DNA of 64,000 bases, from the NCBI GenBank assembly GCA_022605425.2, contig CM061251.1:217001-281000 (forward strand). Direction: 5' to 3'. Source of the stretch: Hamiltosporidium tvaerminnensis. Taxonomy: Eukaryota > Microsporidia > Dubosqiidae. The notes beneath the pieces are model-generated. The model was given only the letters and a program-made list of their open reading frames with translations. It had not been told where the DNA came from and did not search any database. Each line of letters opens with the position of its first letter. Positions within the stretch are counted from its first letter, which is position 1. Position numbers and translations under genes: made by a program. Shown piece by piece: positions 9,900-19,929 of the stretch.

Positions 9900-10629
9900 T
9901 TTTTTTAAAATTTGCTATAATTAGATTGAATACTTGATTGACATTAAAAATTTTTATTTTTTTACAAAAAAAATAAGTTGACGGTTTTGAATTTAAAGTT
10001 TTATGATTTTATTTTATTTTGAATAGTGACTTTTGTAGTCTATATAAATCTTTTTCTAGAATTTCAAAAAGAAATTTTATCAAAATTTTACAGCTAGATC
10101 TTAAAAAAATGTCGGTTATATACTACAACAGAAAAATATAATGTTTCAAATAAATCTAACTTATTATTCTAAAGTAAAAATAGGTTTAGTTTCAATTGCT
10201 GTATTTTCTAATCGTTCTGCCATAATATATATCAAATAAAAAAATTACAGAAAATATTTTATAAATTTCTAAAAAATAATACAAAGATAAAAAAATTTTA
10301 CAATTGATTAAGCTTCTTTTCTACATATTTAGATTTTTTTTACATTTTTAATCGTAGATTTTTATACTTTTATTCATAATATAACTTTTAGGCTAATAAT
10401 ATAGTTTATATTTCAAACTAATTTATTTTTGAACAAAATATTTCTTGTCCAAAATATATTTAGATATTAACGAGAAACTGCCACTCTTTTGGTATAATTT
10501 GGCGCTTTTAAACACTTGGGTATAATGAAGGTTTGCAAAAAAAAAAGAATAATCCGATTTTGAAAGTACAACTGAAGAATATATTAAGAGTTAAAAATTC
10601 TAATCCCTAATATAAAGCAAGAAAATTAT
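9900..10629. other. gene-free AT-rich stretch
   Basis: Upstream of the repeat-protein gene. I see no gene, RNA or clear repeat here. Confidence 0.5.
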
Positions 10630-11700
10630 TTTATGCAATTAATGAATATGTGTTCGTTAGTTAACAATCATTTAGGAGTACCTCGACTTGAACTGGCAGA
10701 TTTCCAGGATTGAATGATGTGGTGGCCAATTTTGGTTAAAATAAAGTACAATTCAAATTAGAATATGAAAATAGTTTGTACTTACCGAGATCTAAAATTA
10801 GAAGAGGCTCGTATAGTGTTGAATTGCAAAGCGAACATATATTTTTGAAATTCTTGGATTCTCTGGAATGAAATATTCCCTAAAAATATCGGCAATCACA
10901 AAGGTACAAACAAAATAAAATCCATCCTGCACGCGTAAAAAAGCTTTATACAATTATAATCCAGGAGAGGATATTTAAAGAAAATTTTGCACAAAAATTC
11001 AACCAGCGACTATGTAAAAAAACAGAAAATGTTTTTTTAAAAATTATATATAAACCGTAAATAATGAGTTTTTTGGCACTTCTACTCTCCAAATGATTCA
11101 AATTAAGATTTTTAAACTACTTTTGGAAAAGGTTTTTTTTAATTTAGAGTATTGATGTATATCTGGATGTAATATTTAAAAGCAGCACTGTAGAACCCCG
11201 TTAAAATATATAGAAACTAATAAAAATGCCCTAAATGAAATATAAAATAATTTCAAATTTAAATAATCAAATTTAAGTAATCGTTTGAATCGAAATAAAT
11301 TCAAGTCAGCTCATAGAACAGTATAAAAGACCATTAGGCTAGAGAAAAAAACGATTATGAATAGATTAATGCTGCTATTATAAGAGACAATACAAATTGC
11401 GAAATAATAACCTTTAGATATTAAAAATTGCAAGAAAATAAGATATGACACGAGCAACCTGGAATTACTTGACAAGACTTGCTGAAAATTGATAAATTTA
11501 AAAATAATCAAATAACTACTAAATCTTAGCACATATTAGGTTTTTTAGATATACGATGGTTCTAGATTATTCCCTATACGGATTATTGACATGGTTTGTT
11601 AGAAATATCTTAAAATTTACTTTAAGAACGCCTGAAGTCAGAAATAACAGGGAATTATACTTAGTAATGGTGTTAAAGATGGCATTTAAAACAATTTCAT
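10630..11700 (+). mobile_element. decayed LINE copy (relic 2)
   Basis: GGAGTACCTCGACTTGAACT, then GAAGAGGCTCGTATAGTGTT with GCGAACATAT and TTGGATT, match the coding strand of the intact copy at 41566-43070. A second block, ATTACTTGACAAGACTTGCT at about 11464 and TTATTCCCTATACGGATTAT near 11568, matches the SQDSLQIVETEK and EIIPYV regions. Stops and indels are numerous. Confidence 0.55.
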
Positions 11701-11960
11701 ATTATCAATGAAAAAAAAATGTGAAAGCTAAATCCGGATGAAACCGGAGTAATATACAGTTATGCCACATTATAATAAAAAAAAACGAGAATCCATACTC
11801 CACTTACACATACAATGAAATATGTGTTAAAAGAACGAAAAATATTGAACCAAAAAATTTCAATAAAAAAATAAAAATCTTGCATTTGACTCAAAATATA
11901 AAATTAGTTCAAATATAAAAAAGAACGAACAAATAAAACCGACAAAGGGGGTAAAATAAA

Positions 11961-12178
11961 TCAAAAAAAACCAAGAGATTCTTTCTTTTGTGAAATTCAA
12001 TAAATAAGAAACTTAAATTTTTCTAAATTTAAATACAAAAATGTTTATAAATAAATCAAAAAAAAACCAAGAAATTCTTTCTTTGATGTAATTCAATAAA
12101 TAAGAAACTTAAATTTTTCTAAATTTAAATACAAAAATATTTATAAATAAATCAAAAAAAAATACTAAATAAATTCTT
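11961..12178. repeat. 96-bp tandem duplication downstream of eL32
   Basis: Two units start TCAAAAAAAACCAAG at 11961 and 12057, with a third start at 12152. They share AATAAATAAGAAACTTAAAT. They lie just past the eL32 stop codon and probably contribute to its 3' end. Confidence 0.65.
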
Positions 12179-12604
12179 TTATTCCTTTCCCTCACTGACC
12201 AATCTTGCATCCTTATTAAGTACCAATATATCCAATTCATTAGCACGACACACAATTTCAATACGTTTCTTTGCACCCACTTCATGTGCAATCTGTGCAC
12301 AATAAAACCTATTTAAAGAAGTAAGAGCTTCTAAATCTTTAATATTTGAAACAATTACTTTTTTATAACTATTTGGTAAAATATGTCTGATAATGTTGTC
12401 AGATTTATATCCCTTACTAGGCATACGTAAATAACCACGTAGTTTCTTACGTACTGGGTTATCTATACCTCTAGGTTTACGCCATGAAGAACTTATACGT
12501 TTGTGACGGTCAGATTGAAATCGTTTAAAGACATATTTTGTCTTTTTTTGTTTTGTAAATTCTACTAACGGTTTTGACACTAAAATTAGAAAATGTGACT
12601 TACT
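12179..12604 (-). CDS. RPL32: 60S ribosomal protein eL32, start codon split by an intron
   Basis: A 133-aa eL32 protein: KYVFKRFQSDRHKRISSSWR, then KPRGIDNPVRKKLRGYLRMP (about 35-54) and a C-terminal NRFYCAQIAHEVGAKKRIEI block are diagnostic. The long frame has no ATG at its start: genomic DNA reads GTGTCAAAACC. Removing the 24-nt intron at 12603-12580 joins the A at 12604 to TG at 12579-12578 and gives ATG TCA AAA. The coding parts are therefore 12604 and 12579-12179. A CCC signal sits eight bases before the A. Splicing is required for any standard start of the full-length protein. Confidence 0.93.
   Translation of the reverse strand, partial: SKSHFLILVSKPLVEFTKQKKTKYVFKRFQSDRHKRISSSWRKPRGIDNPVRKKLRGYLRMPSKGYKSDNIIRHILPNSYKKVIVSNIKDLEALTSLNRFYCAQIAHEVGAKKRIEIVCRANELDILVLNKDARLVSEGKE
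12580..12603 (-). other. 24-nt spliceosomal intron in eL32
   Basis: The minus strand reads GTAAGT at the 5' splice site and CTAATTTTAG at the 3' end, with the branch-like CTAAT close to the terminal AG as in short microsporidian introns. It separates A from TG of the start codon. Length and position at the extreme 5' end fit introns known from microsporidian ribosomal protein genes. Confidence 0.88.
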
Positions 12605-12611
12605 TTTTTAT

Positions 12612-12614
12612 GGG
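12612..12614 (-). promoter_or_regulatory. CCC signal of eL32
   Basis: CCC in TTTTACCCATAAAAAA, directly before exon 1. It marks the gene start upstream of the intron and supports the splice model. Confidence 0.6.
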
Positions 12615-12933
12615 TAAAAATAAAAAGAAGTAAAAAAAGAAGTGAATGATTTAAAAAAAAATGAAGAAAGATTGGGGAGGGATAAATAATAAATATAGTG
12701 GGAGTGATTAAATGGGATGTAAAAATAAAGAGTGAGGGGTTAAATAAATAAAAGATTTTTTACTAAAAAGCGGTATAAAAATTTAATAAATTATTTTTTT
12801 AAAGAATATTTTATTATAAAGCTTGTTTTTAACAATATAAGGACATAAAATAATGTAAAGAGAATAAAAGATAAATAAAATATTTAAAATGTTAAATGGA
12901 ATCTTATAAGTGGTTTATAATTTAAAATACTTT

Positions 12934-13075
12934 CTATCTCAATTCTTCTGAATAATATTTTTTCTAAGTACATTTGTGTTTCTAATTCTTAATTTAAGTT
13001 TTTTTCTATCTCAATTCTTCTAAATAATATTTTTTCTAGGTACATTTATGTTTATAATTCTTGATTTATCTTACT
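12934..13075. repeat. 72-bp tandem duplication
   Basis: CTATCTCAATTCTTCTGAAT at 12934 recurs at 13006 with AATATTTTTTCTA in both. It lies between eL32 and the methyltransferase gene; the rest of that gap holds only T-rich sequence. Confidence 0.6.
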
Positions 13076-13198
13076 CTTACATATCTTTTTATTAAAAAAA
13101 ATTTCTTAATTCTATCTCGGGTTTTTAATACCTCTCCTATCTTAGTTTCTATAACAATTTTTTATTAAAAAAATATTTTATTACACACACTTTGTTTT

Positions 13199-14029
13199 CT
13201 AACTTCTATTCTCCAATTCATTATTTTTTTCTTTACAAAATATTCCTTGAATCCACACACGTAACATTTCTAATTTCTTTTTACGATTAATCAATAATCT
13301 TTTATCTTTAAAAAGTGAAAGAACATTGAAATAATTATTACTAAATAAAGAATGTATTTCTTCTACTTCAAAGAAATAAGCAAGTGTACCATCACCTCGT
13401 TTATACAAATTCTTATTTAAAACTTGATTTGGTTTAAATCTTAATTGTGCTAAATCCATATGACAATAATCTTTAAAATATATTTTACCGTTCGGTGAAA
13501 GAGAACGAGAAAGTTTGGAAATAATATTTTGGTGAAAAGATGGATGAATAGAAGAAAGAGTAAAAATAAGAAGAATAGCATCAAAATTGGAATATGGCAG
13601 TTCTTCTGTACTTGTTATGTCATGGAGAAAGAATGTTATTTGAGATGAAGAATTCTTTTTGGCGTGTGTGAGTGCATTTATAGAAAAATCACATGCGTAT
13701 ATTTCTTTGGTGGTATCTTGTAAATGAATAAGTGAACTTCCTGTTCCACATCCTATTTCAAGAATCCGTTGAGTCGAATCTGAAAATATTTCGGGAAATT
13801 CTAATATTAGCCAGTTTCGCGGCTTAAAAAATAAATTTTTATGATTTTTGTAAAAAATGTCCCATCTTTTCATCGTACTTTCTTTTTCTGTGTCTTTAGG
13901 TGGTAAAGAATTGTCTCTGTTTACTTTTTCGATTGCTTTAATTAAATCTTCACCTTCTAGTTCTACATTGTCCCATGAATTATATCCATATTTGTCTTTT
14001 TCATCCGTTAAACTCCGTGATCTGAACAT
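13199..14029 (-). CDS. METTL2/6/8-type tRNA (m3C) methyltransferase
   Basis: A 276-aa SAM-dependent methyltransferase of the Trm140/METTL2/METTL6 family, which makes 3-methylcytidine at position 32 of certain tRNAs. The family features run in order: RWDIFYKNHKNLFFKPRNWL before the domain, the SAM-binding ILEIGCGTGSS (residues 89-99), CDFSINAL, LLIFTLSSIHPS, GKIYFKDYCHMDLAQLRF and NLYKRGDGTLAYFF. The reading frame continues 26 codons upstream to a TTG, but the ATG at 14029 follows GCCCTTTT and is the true start. It shares an upstream region with the divergently placed gene at 14814. Confidence 0.93.
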   Translation of the reverse strand: MFRSRSLTDEKDKYGYNSWDNVELEGEDLIKAIEKVNRDNSLPPKDTEKESTMKRWDIFYKNHKNLFFKPRNWLILEFPEIFSDSTQRILEIGCGTGSSLIHLQDTTKEIYACDFSINALTHAKKNSSSQITFFLHDITSTEELPYSNFDAILLIFTLSSIHPSFHQNIISKLSRSLSPNGKIYFKDYCHMDLAQLRFKPNQVLNKNLYKRGDGTLAYFFEVEEIHSLFSNNYFNVLSLFKDKRLLINRKKKLEMLRVWIQGIFCKEKNNELENRS

Positions 14030-14033
14030 AAAA

Positions 14034-14036
14034 GGG
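14034..14036 (-). promoter_or_regulatory. CCC signal of the tRNA methyltransferase
   Basis: CCCTTTT precedes the ATG at 14029 and selects it over the upstream in-frame TTG. Confidence 0.6.
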
Positions 14037-14479
14037 CTGTAAATACATTTATTATCTAAAAAATCACATTTTTTTTTATTTTTATAAATCTTCCAATCGT
14101 ATTTCAAATATATCTTTACTGTAAACTATTAGATTCTTAAAACGAATATAAAATATTTTTTAATCCAAGAAATAGTTATTATTACTTATATGTTGGTGAT
14201 TTAAAAACGTTTAACATAGTTTAGATTCTATATATTATAAAATAGAGTCAATACAGCTAGAATATTATTTCCTGTAAAGAGTTTTAAAAATTCTATTTTC
14301 ATTTTGGTTAATACAGTTTTTTAAATTCAAAAGAAGATTTTATTAAAATATTTTTTATAACCAAGTAAGTTTTAAAATTTACATAAAAATTTTACAGTTA
14401 TGTATTTCTATAAGTAATCTAAACAAACTGTTTCTTAATTTATTTTATCTTCATTTTACTCTTAAATACATATAAAAAG

Positions 14480-14800
14480 AAGTCTTTCTAATTTAAGTTC
14501 TATTTATTATTAATTTACTATTAACAATATTTTCTTTTATATTTTATTTCTCTTCTTCTAATTTAATTTTTACTTTTTTTTACTTTTCTCTTATATTTAC
14601 TATTAATAATATTTTATTTTTAATTTTTTACTTTTTCTTCTAATTTTTACTTTTTTTTACTTTTCTCTTATATTTACTATCAAAATATTTTATTTTTAAT
14701 TTTATTTCTCTTCTTCTAATTTTTTACTTTTTTCTAATTTTTCTAATTTTTACTTTTCTCTTATATTTACTATTAATAATACTTCCTTTACTTCTTCTTT
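14480..14800. repeat. imperfect pyrimidine-rich repeats
   Basis: Repeated CTTCTAATTTTTACTTTT and CTCTTATATTTACTATTAAT blocks, about 70-100 bases apart, lie just before the gene at 14814. They are likely slippage-generated; no promoter motif stands out. Confidence 0.5.
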
Positions 14801-14813
14801 TACTTAAATAGCC

Positions 14814-15212
14814 ATGTTAAAAAGAATATTACAACGTATAAATAATCCTTTATTATTTTTTAAAAAAGTACCTAAATATGTTCTAATAATAGACAATTAT
14901 AATACTTTTACATATGATTTATTATTAAAAATGAAATGTATATTACAAATAGAAAAGTTAAAAGTACTGGTTGATAAAGAAAAAAATGAATTTGATTTGG
15001 AAAATAGTAAATATAATATAAATTATTTTTATGATAATACTTTATTACCTGATATGATTATATTGTGTAATGATATTTTTTCTTTTAAAATAGAAAATCC
15101 TTTATTGTTGAGTAGAGCTGAAATATGGTTTAGTAGGTATAAATTGAATGAAAATACTTTTTATCAGGCTTATTGGCATTATTCTGATTGTGAAATAAGA
15201 AATGGGGTGTAA
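14814..15212 (+). CDS. short protein with amidotransferase-like N-terminus
   Basis: A 132-aa frame starting at GCCATG. Residues 22-37 read YVLIIDNYNTFTYDLL, strikingly like the first strand of class I glutamine amidotransferases of the PabA/TrpG type (IDNYDSFTYNL). PDMIILCND (about 80-88) sits where that family has its second strand. The protein ends before the catalytic Cys and His/Glu would occur, so it cannot be an active amidotransferase. It could be a truncated remnant or an unrelated protein with a chance match. A run of slippage repeats begins about 35 bases after its stop. No CCC signal is present. Confidence 0.5.
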   Translation: MLKRILQRINNPLLFFKKVPKYVLIIDNYNTFTYDLLLKMKCILQIEKLKVLVDKEKNEFDLENSKYNINYFYDNTLLPDMIILCNDIFSFKIENPLLLSRAEIWFSRYKLNENTFYQAYWHYSDCEIRNGV

Positions 15213-15249
15213 AGATATATTTATAGCAATAAAAATATTAGTGACTTGT

Positions 15250-15515
15250 GTTTATATTTCTTATACTTCTTTGTATTTTTTATATTTCTTTGTATTTTTT
15301 ATATTTCTTTGTATTTTTTTACTTCTTTGTATTTTTTATACTTCTTTGGATTTTTTATACTTCTTTGTATTTTTTATACTTCTTTGTATTTTTTATATTT
15401 CTTAATACTTCTAATACTTCTTATACTTCTAATATTTCTTATACTTCTAATATTTCTTATATTTCTTATATTTCTAATATTTCTTATACTTCTAATACTT
15501 CTTATACTTCTTTAT
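15250..15515. repeat. low-complexity TTCTTTGTATTTTTTATA array
   Basis: Roughly 20-bp units with TTCTTTGTATTTTTTATA pass into ACTTCTAATATTTCTTAT units. All three forward frames stay open through it, which is a composition effect and not evidence of a gene. Confidence 0.85.
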
Positions 15516-15633
15516 TAATTTTAAATGAGATTGGAATATTTTTATTGAGAGCAATATTATATCTTTTGATTTTCTGGTTTTTATCAAATATTTCATATTA
15601 CTAGAATAAAAGTAAAGTCTTAAATTTCAGGTA

Positions 15634-15915
15634 ATTATCCTTGTTCTAATCTTTTATTGGGTTTTTTATTATTTTTTATGAAAGGAATAGAAATTTGTTG
15701 GTTAGTTTGTGAATAAAGATTATCCTTGTTTTAATCTTTTATTGGGTTTTTTATTATTTTTTATGAAAGGAATAGAAATTTGTTGGTTAGTTTGTGAATA
15801 AAGATTATCCTTGTTTTAATCTTTTATTGGGTTTTTATTATTTTTTATGAAAGGAATAGAAATTTGTTGGTTAGTTTGTGAATAAAGATTATCCTTGTTT
15901 TAATCTTTTATTACT
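15634..15915. repeat. 85-bp tandem repeat, 3.3 copies
   Basis: Units start ATTATCCTTGTT at 15634, 15719, 15804 and 15888 (partial). They contain TATGAAAGGAATAGAAATTT and TTGGTTAGTTTGTGAATAAA. Copies are nearly identical, with period 84-85. Confidence 0.9.
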
Positions 15916-16084
15916 ATTATATCTTTTTCTTGGATTTTTAATTCTAAAAGAAATAAATATTTCTGTGGCTTGACACTTTTCTTATATTTAAAGAGTCTTT
16001 TGCCTCAGATGGCATAGAAACTTTATTTAATATTTTCCAACAATTAATAGAAGGTAAACTATTTGTTCATACTCAACAATGAGA

Positions 16085-16850
16085 GGTACAGGGAGACTGG
16101 GATAACTAGGTAAATAAGCAATAAAAGGTAAACCTTTTTTTTTACCTTAATTTTATCTTATTTCCTCGTTAGAGCATGGATTGAAGCATCAAAACACATC
16201 TGTAAGGCAATTATTTGATGAAATTGATGAAAAAAACTTTGTTTGGATTTTTATTGGGAGTAAACCCTCATTGCATTTTCGAACGTCCAGTAGAAATTTT
16301 ATAAGTAAGAGAAAGTCTAAAAAATTTATTTATTTTTAAATAATGCGACTAAAAACCATGATTAAAGCTGTTGTAATTACCATATAAAAGCATGGAATTA
16401 CAGCCTTTCTCAGTCGGTTCAAACGATTTAACGCTTTGTAGATACAAAAAAAAACACTCTTTATTAAACCAGGAATATTTTTTTTAGCAGATTATACATG
16501 TTTGTATGGCATTCAATGTCTATTTGGATCCCATTTAAGTCGCCGAGATATATCTTAGCTAGAAGTTTATTTGGTTCTTGAAGTGTACAGTAAGTTTAGA
16601 GCAAGTGGGAATGCTGCATAGTCTAGAGGAAGTCTAGAGTAGGTTTCGACTTATGATTATACTCTAGGCAACAAACATCGAGCAACCGCCTGGTTCATTT
16701 AATAGGTTGTATAAATCTGTAGATGAAAAGTTTTGAAATATAAATATCGTATGAGCCGATAAAATTTTAAGAAGCAGTTATTTATGTTAAGCCTAGAACT
16801 GGGTTAATGTCATGAAAACAATATAAATTTATCTGTTTATACTACAATGT
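16085..16850 (+). repeat. 0.7-kb dispersed repeat, copy B (divergent)
   Basis: Shares AGATATATCTTAGCTAGAAG, GGGAATGCTGCATAGTCTAG and TTATGTTAAGCCTAGAACTG with the other copies. The 5' 150 bases are rearranged, and the middle carries insertions. It ends about 250 bases before eS12. Confidence 0.65.
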
Positions 16851-17102
16851 ATTATTTTTTAAAATAAATTCAAATAAAAAGTATTCAAATTTCAATTTTT
16901 CGACATCTTAGTTTTAAATATAATAAAAATTTAAAAAAAAATGTAATTTTTGTTTCTTTAAATTTTCAAGGGTTATACAACAATCATTTTATTTTTCTTA
17001 ATTAATATTCTCACAATTTTTATTTTTTTTTGTTTCATTTCCATCGGTTTATATCTTATAAATTTTCATTTTTGTATTTTCTTTTTTTTAAAAAAAACTG
17101 TA

Positions 17103-17105
17103 CCC
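17103..17105 (+). promoter_or_regulatory. CCC signal of eS12
   Basis: TACCCTTA immediately before the ATG at 17109; the leader can be only a few bases. Confidence 0.6.
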
Positions 17106-17108
17106 TTA

Positions 17109-17516
17109 ATGGTTGAAGAAGTGTATGCACCAATAATTGATACTCAAATGACATTAAAAGATGCATTATTTCAAGTGTGTCATGTTTCAAGAGCACAAAA
17201 CAAACTAGTACGAGGAACTAGACAGACAATAAAAAAAATATTGAGAAAAGAGGCATTGGTTGTTTTTCTTACAGAAGATTCTAATAAAAATGTCGGTGAG
17301 TTGATCAAGGCATTAACAACAAAATATGATATTCCACTTTTACCACTTGAAGATTCTACTGAATTAGGAAAAATTGTTGGTTTTGAAAAAGTAAAACTTG
17401 GAGGAGAAACTCGTGTGGCCAAGTGTAGTGTTGCTTGCGTGGTGGATTATGTTAGAAATTCTGAAGGAAAAGTTTTTCTTGAAAATACTTTACGTGATAT
17501 GCAGGCGAAAAATTAA
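17109..17516 (+). CDS. RPS12: 40S ribosomal protein eS12
   Basis: A 135-aa protein of the small subunit beak, L7Ae/eS12 fold. Family features: TLKDALFQVCHVSRAQNKLV near the N-terminus, GTRQTIKKI with the basic loop, ALVVFLTEDSN (about 49-59), ALTTKYDIPLL, then LGKIVGF and KCSVACVVDYV (about 104-114). Length matches eukaryotic eS12 (about 130-145 aa). The gene is uninterrupted. It lies between two copies of the 0.7-kb repeat, which start or end within 260 bases on both sides. Confidence 0.96.
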   Translation: MVEEVYAPIIDTQMTLKDALFQVCHVSRAQNKLVRGTRQTIKKILRKEALVVFLTEDSNKNVGELIKALTTKYDIPLLPLEDSTELGKIVGFEKVKLGGETRVAKCSVACVVDYVRNSEGKVFLENTLRDMQAKN

Positions 17517-17765
17517 TAAAAGGAATTAAATTTATTTATTTTTATGTGTAAGTCTAACTAATTCATTTCTATTATATTTTTATTGTATTTTTAGATTTCG
17601 TTTTTTTATATTTTATTGTATTCTTGGTATTTTTTTATCTTTATATTTAGTAAGATTAATGGTTTATATTCATTTGATTATGAAATAGACTCTTATTTTA
17701 CTATATTTTTAGGTTGGTTACGATTGGGATTTTATATTTTTTTTATACAATAGATTTTTTTTGAT

Positions 17766-18475
17766 AAAGAGGGAAGGAATAGCTACATAAAAAACTATCT
17801 GGTTGGAAGTGAGTATGTGGAATTAATGTGAAAATCATTTTTTGGATTTTTGTTCGAAATAAATCCACACTAAAATTTCGGTTGCCCAATGGATTTGTAT
17901 GAGGAGGAGAAAGTCTACGAAATGACGAAATTTTTTTTACAAATTTATTTTGTAATTTTTTATGATGACTAGATTGAAGACCGCAGCTGAACTTGTAGGT
18001 AATTTCCATTTAAAAACACGTGAACCAAGCATTTTTCACTTGGGAGAAAACATTGAGCTACTAGGAGATATAAAAATGAATACATTTGAAGTAGGAGGCT
18101 AAATAGCAGGATATGTCTGTCGGTATGACTTTGCACTATCTTTTTGATTCCATTTAAGTCTCTAAAATCTATCTTAGCTAGAAATTTTTTGGGTTTGGAG
18201 AGTGTAGAGTAAGTGGGAATGCTGCATTGTCTTTGGGGAGCTAGGGTGGATTTCAATATTCGATCACACTCCATGCAACGGACATTAACGAACCCCAGGC
18301 AACCGCCTCGCCCATTAATTAGGTTCTACGCACCTGGTAGATGAAAAGCTTTGGTACTTAGGTATCGCAGGGGTACCAATGGAGTGTTGGGGTAGCAGTT
18401 ATTTATGTTAAACCTAGAATTACGTTAATGCCATTAAAACAAATATAACACTTGCCACTATTTTAAAAGGATGTG
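17766..18475 (+). repeat. 0.7-kb dispersed repeat, copy C
   Basis: Begins GAGGGAAGGAATAGCTACAT and ends ACCTAGAATTACGTTAATGC plus ACACTTGCCACTATTTTAAA. It aligns over its full length to copies A and D. Short reading frames on the opposite strand are not conserved. Confidence 0.7.
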
Positions 18476-18479
18476 ATAC

Positions 18480-19929
18480 TTTTGAATAAAGTTAAACTTT
18501 TTTGTATGAATATCATTTTTAGGATGTATTTTTTTATATTACGCCGACATCCGTTAGAGTATGAATATCTTTGTATGAAGCAAATTATTGCATCCAAAAT
18601 TTATAAAAGAGATTCTTCCTAGAAAATAATTATTTCTTTACTGTTCGGTTGTATAATCAAATATATTTCTTTGGGACTTATAGAGCGTTTCTCTTTGAAA
18701 GGTATAAAAAAAATATAGCAAAAAACCTAAAAACTTTGTTTGAAAAGACAATCGTAAAATTTAAATTATATGTTGCAACGATATGTTCGTTATTTGTATT
18801 CACTTTTTACCAAATATAAATTTGAGCCTTAAAAACGAAATAGGTGTTACCCTGTTCAATAATTCTTCAAATATGTGTGTAAAAATAAAAAGGTTACTAT
18901 AATATAACAGATATCTAAGATTAATATTTGGACTGACACATTATACATTTGTATTGGATTTTTAGTGTAAAAGATGATGCTTGTTGATGTTTGAATTACA
19001 GGTATGTTGTTTCTTGAGATTATTTCAATAAATCATCCTAACAAATTCACCTTATTTGTCTAATCTGTCAGTCAAATATATTAGGGTAATATGAAAATAA
19101 CTTTTTATTAAATGATTCGTGTATAGGCTACCATGTATACATTTGAGAGATTCATTATTAGGATTAGAATTGAACCACAAGGACAATCGGTACACACTAT
19201 AATTCCGATGTCATTTATTTCAAGATACGTAGAGAAGTTTCTTGATTTCCAGTCAAACATAATATAAGCGCCATTGTTATGCTAATATAAAATCAAAAAA
19301 TATTTAAAAATATGTATAATTAAATAAAAGTTTAGCTTCAAAACCGTATAGATTACAGAAAAATCTTAAAAACTCAATTGTAAAAACGAGAAGGCAAAAA
19401 ATCTTGTTTTTCTTTCCAAAGACTTTACGGTTATGTGATATAAAGAGCAATTTGTATAATTGAAGTTCAAAAATATATGAAAAAAAATTGAAAAAATATT
19501 GCGCAACTATTGTCGAATAAAGAGGTTAAATTATTGGACATTGTTTTAACCTTAATAATTATTTCAATAATTAAGTATAATCTGCTTTAAATTTGTTTGA
19601 ACGGTTGAAAACCGATTTGTTTTTAACAATTTTAAATATTTTTTAAATAGAATCAGACGTTTCAAAATTATTATAAAGATTCAAAGGTTTTTTTTAGACC
19701 CCTTTTTACCATTTAAATGATAATTTTTCGCTTTAAAATAATTTTAAAATTTGTATTTTATTTTTCAGATAAGCTAGTTTTTTGTTTAATAATAAAAAAA
19801 TCATATTCTTTTTGTCTATATAAAGAGCTCACAATCTTATTCAAATTATTGATTCACATGAATTTATTGCTTAAATTATGAAACATATTTCTGAAACTGT
19901 TATAAAACGAATTTCCTTTTTTGTTTTAA
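18480..19929. other. gene-free stretch before the 884-aa gene
   Basis: I translated parts of both strands and found no frame longer than a few dozen codons without stops. Some segments (18530-18620, 19150-19250) look vaguely protein-like and could be old relics, but nothing is identifiable. Confidence 0.4.

Noticed and set aside
15202-15604. Three overlapping 67-118 codon frames.
   Set aside because: All frames are open because of the TTCTTTGTATTTTTTATA repeat; Phe/Leu/Ile/Tyr-only products are not credible.
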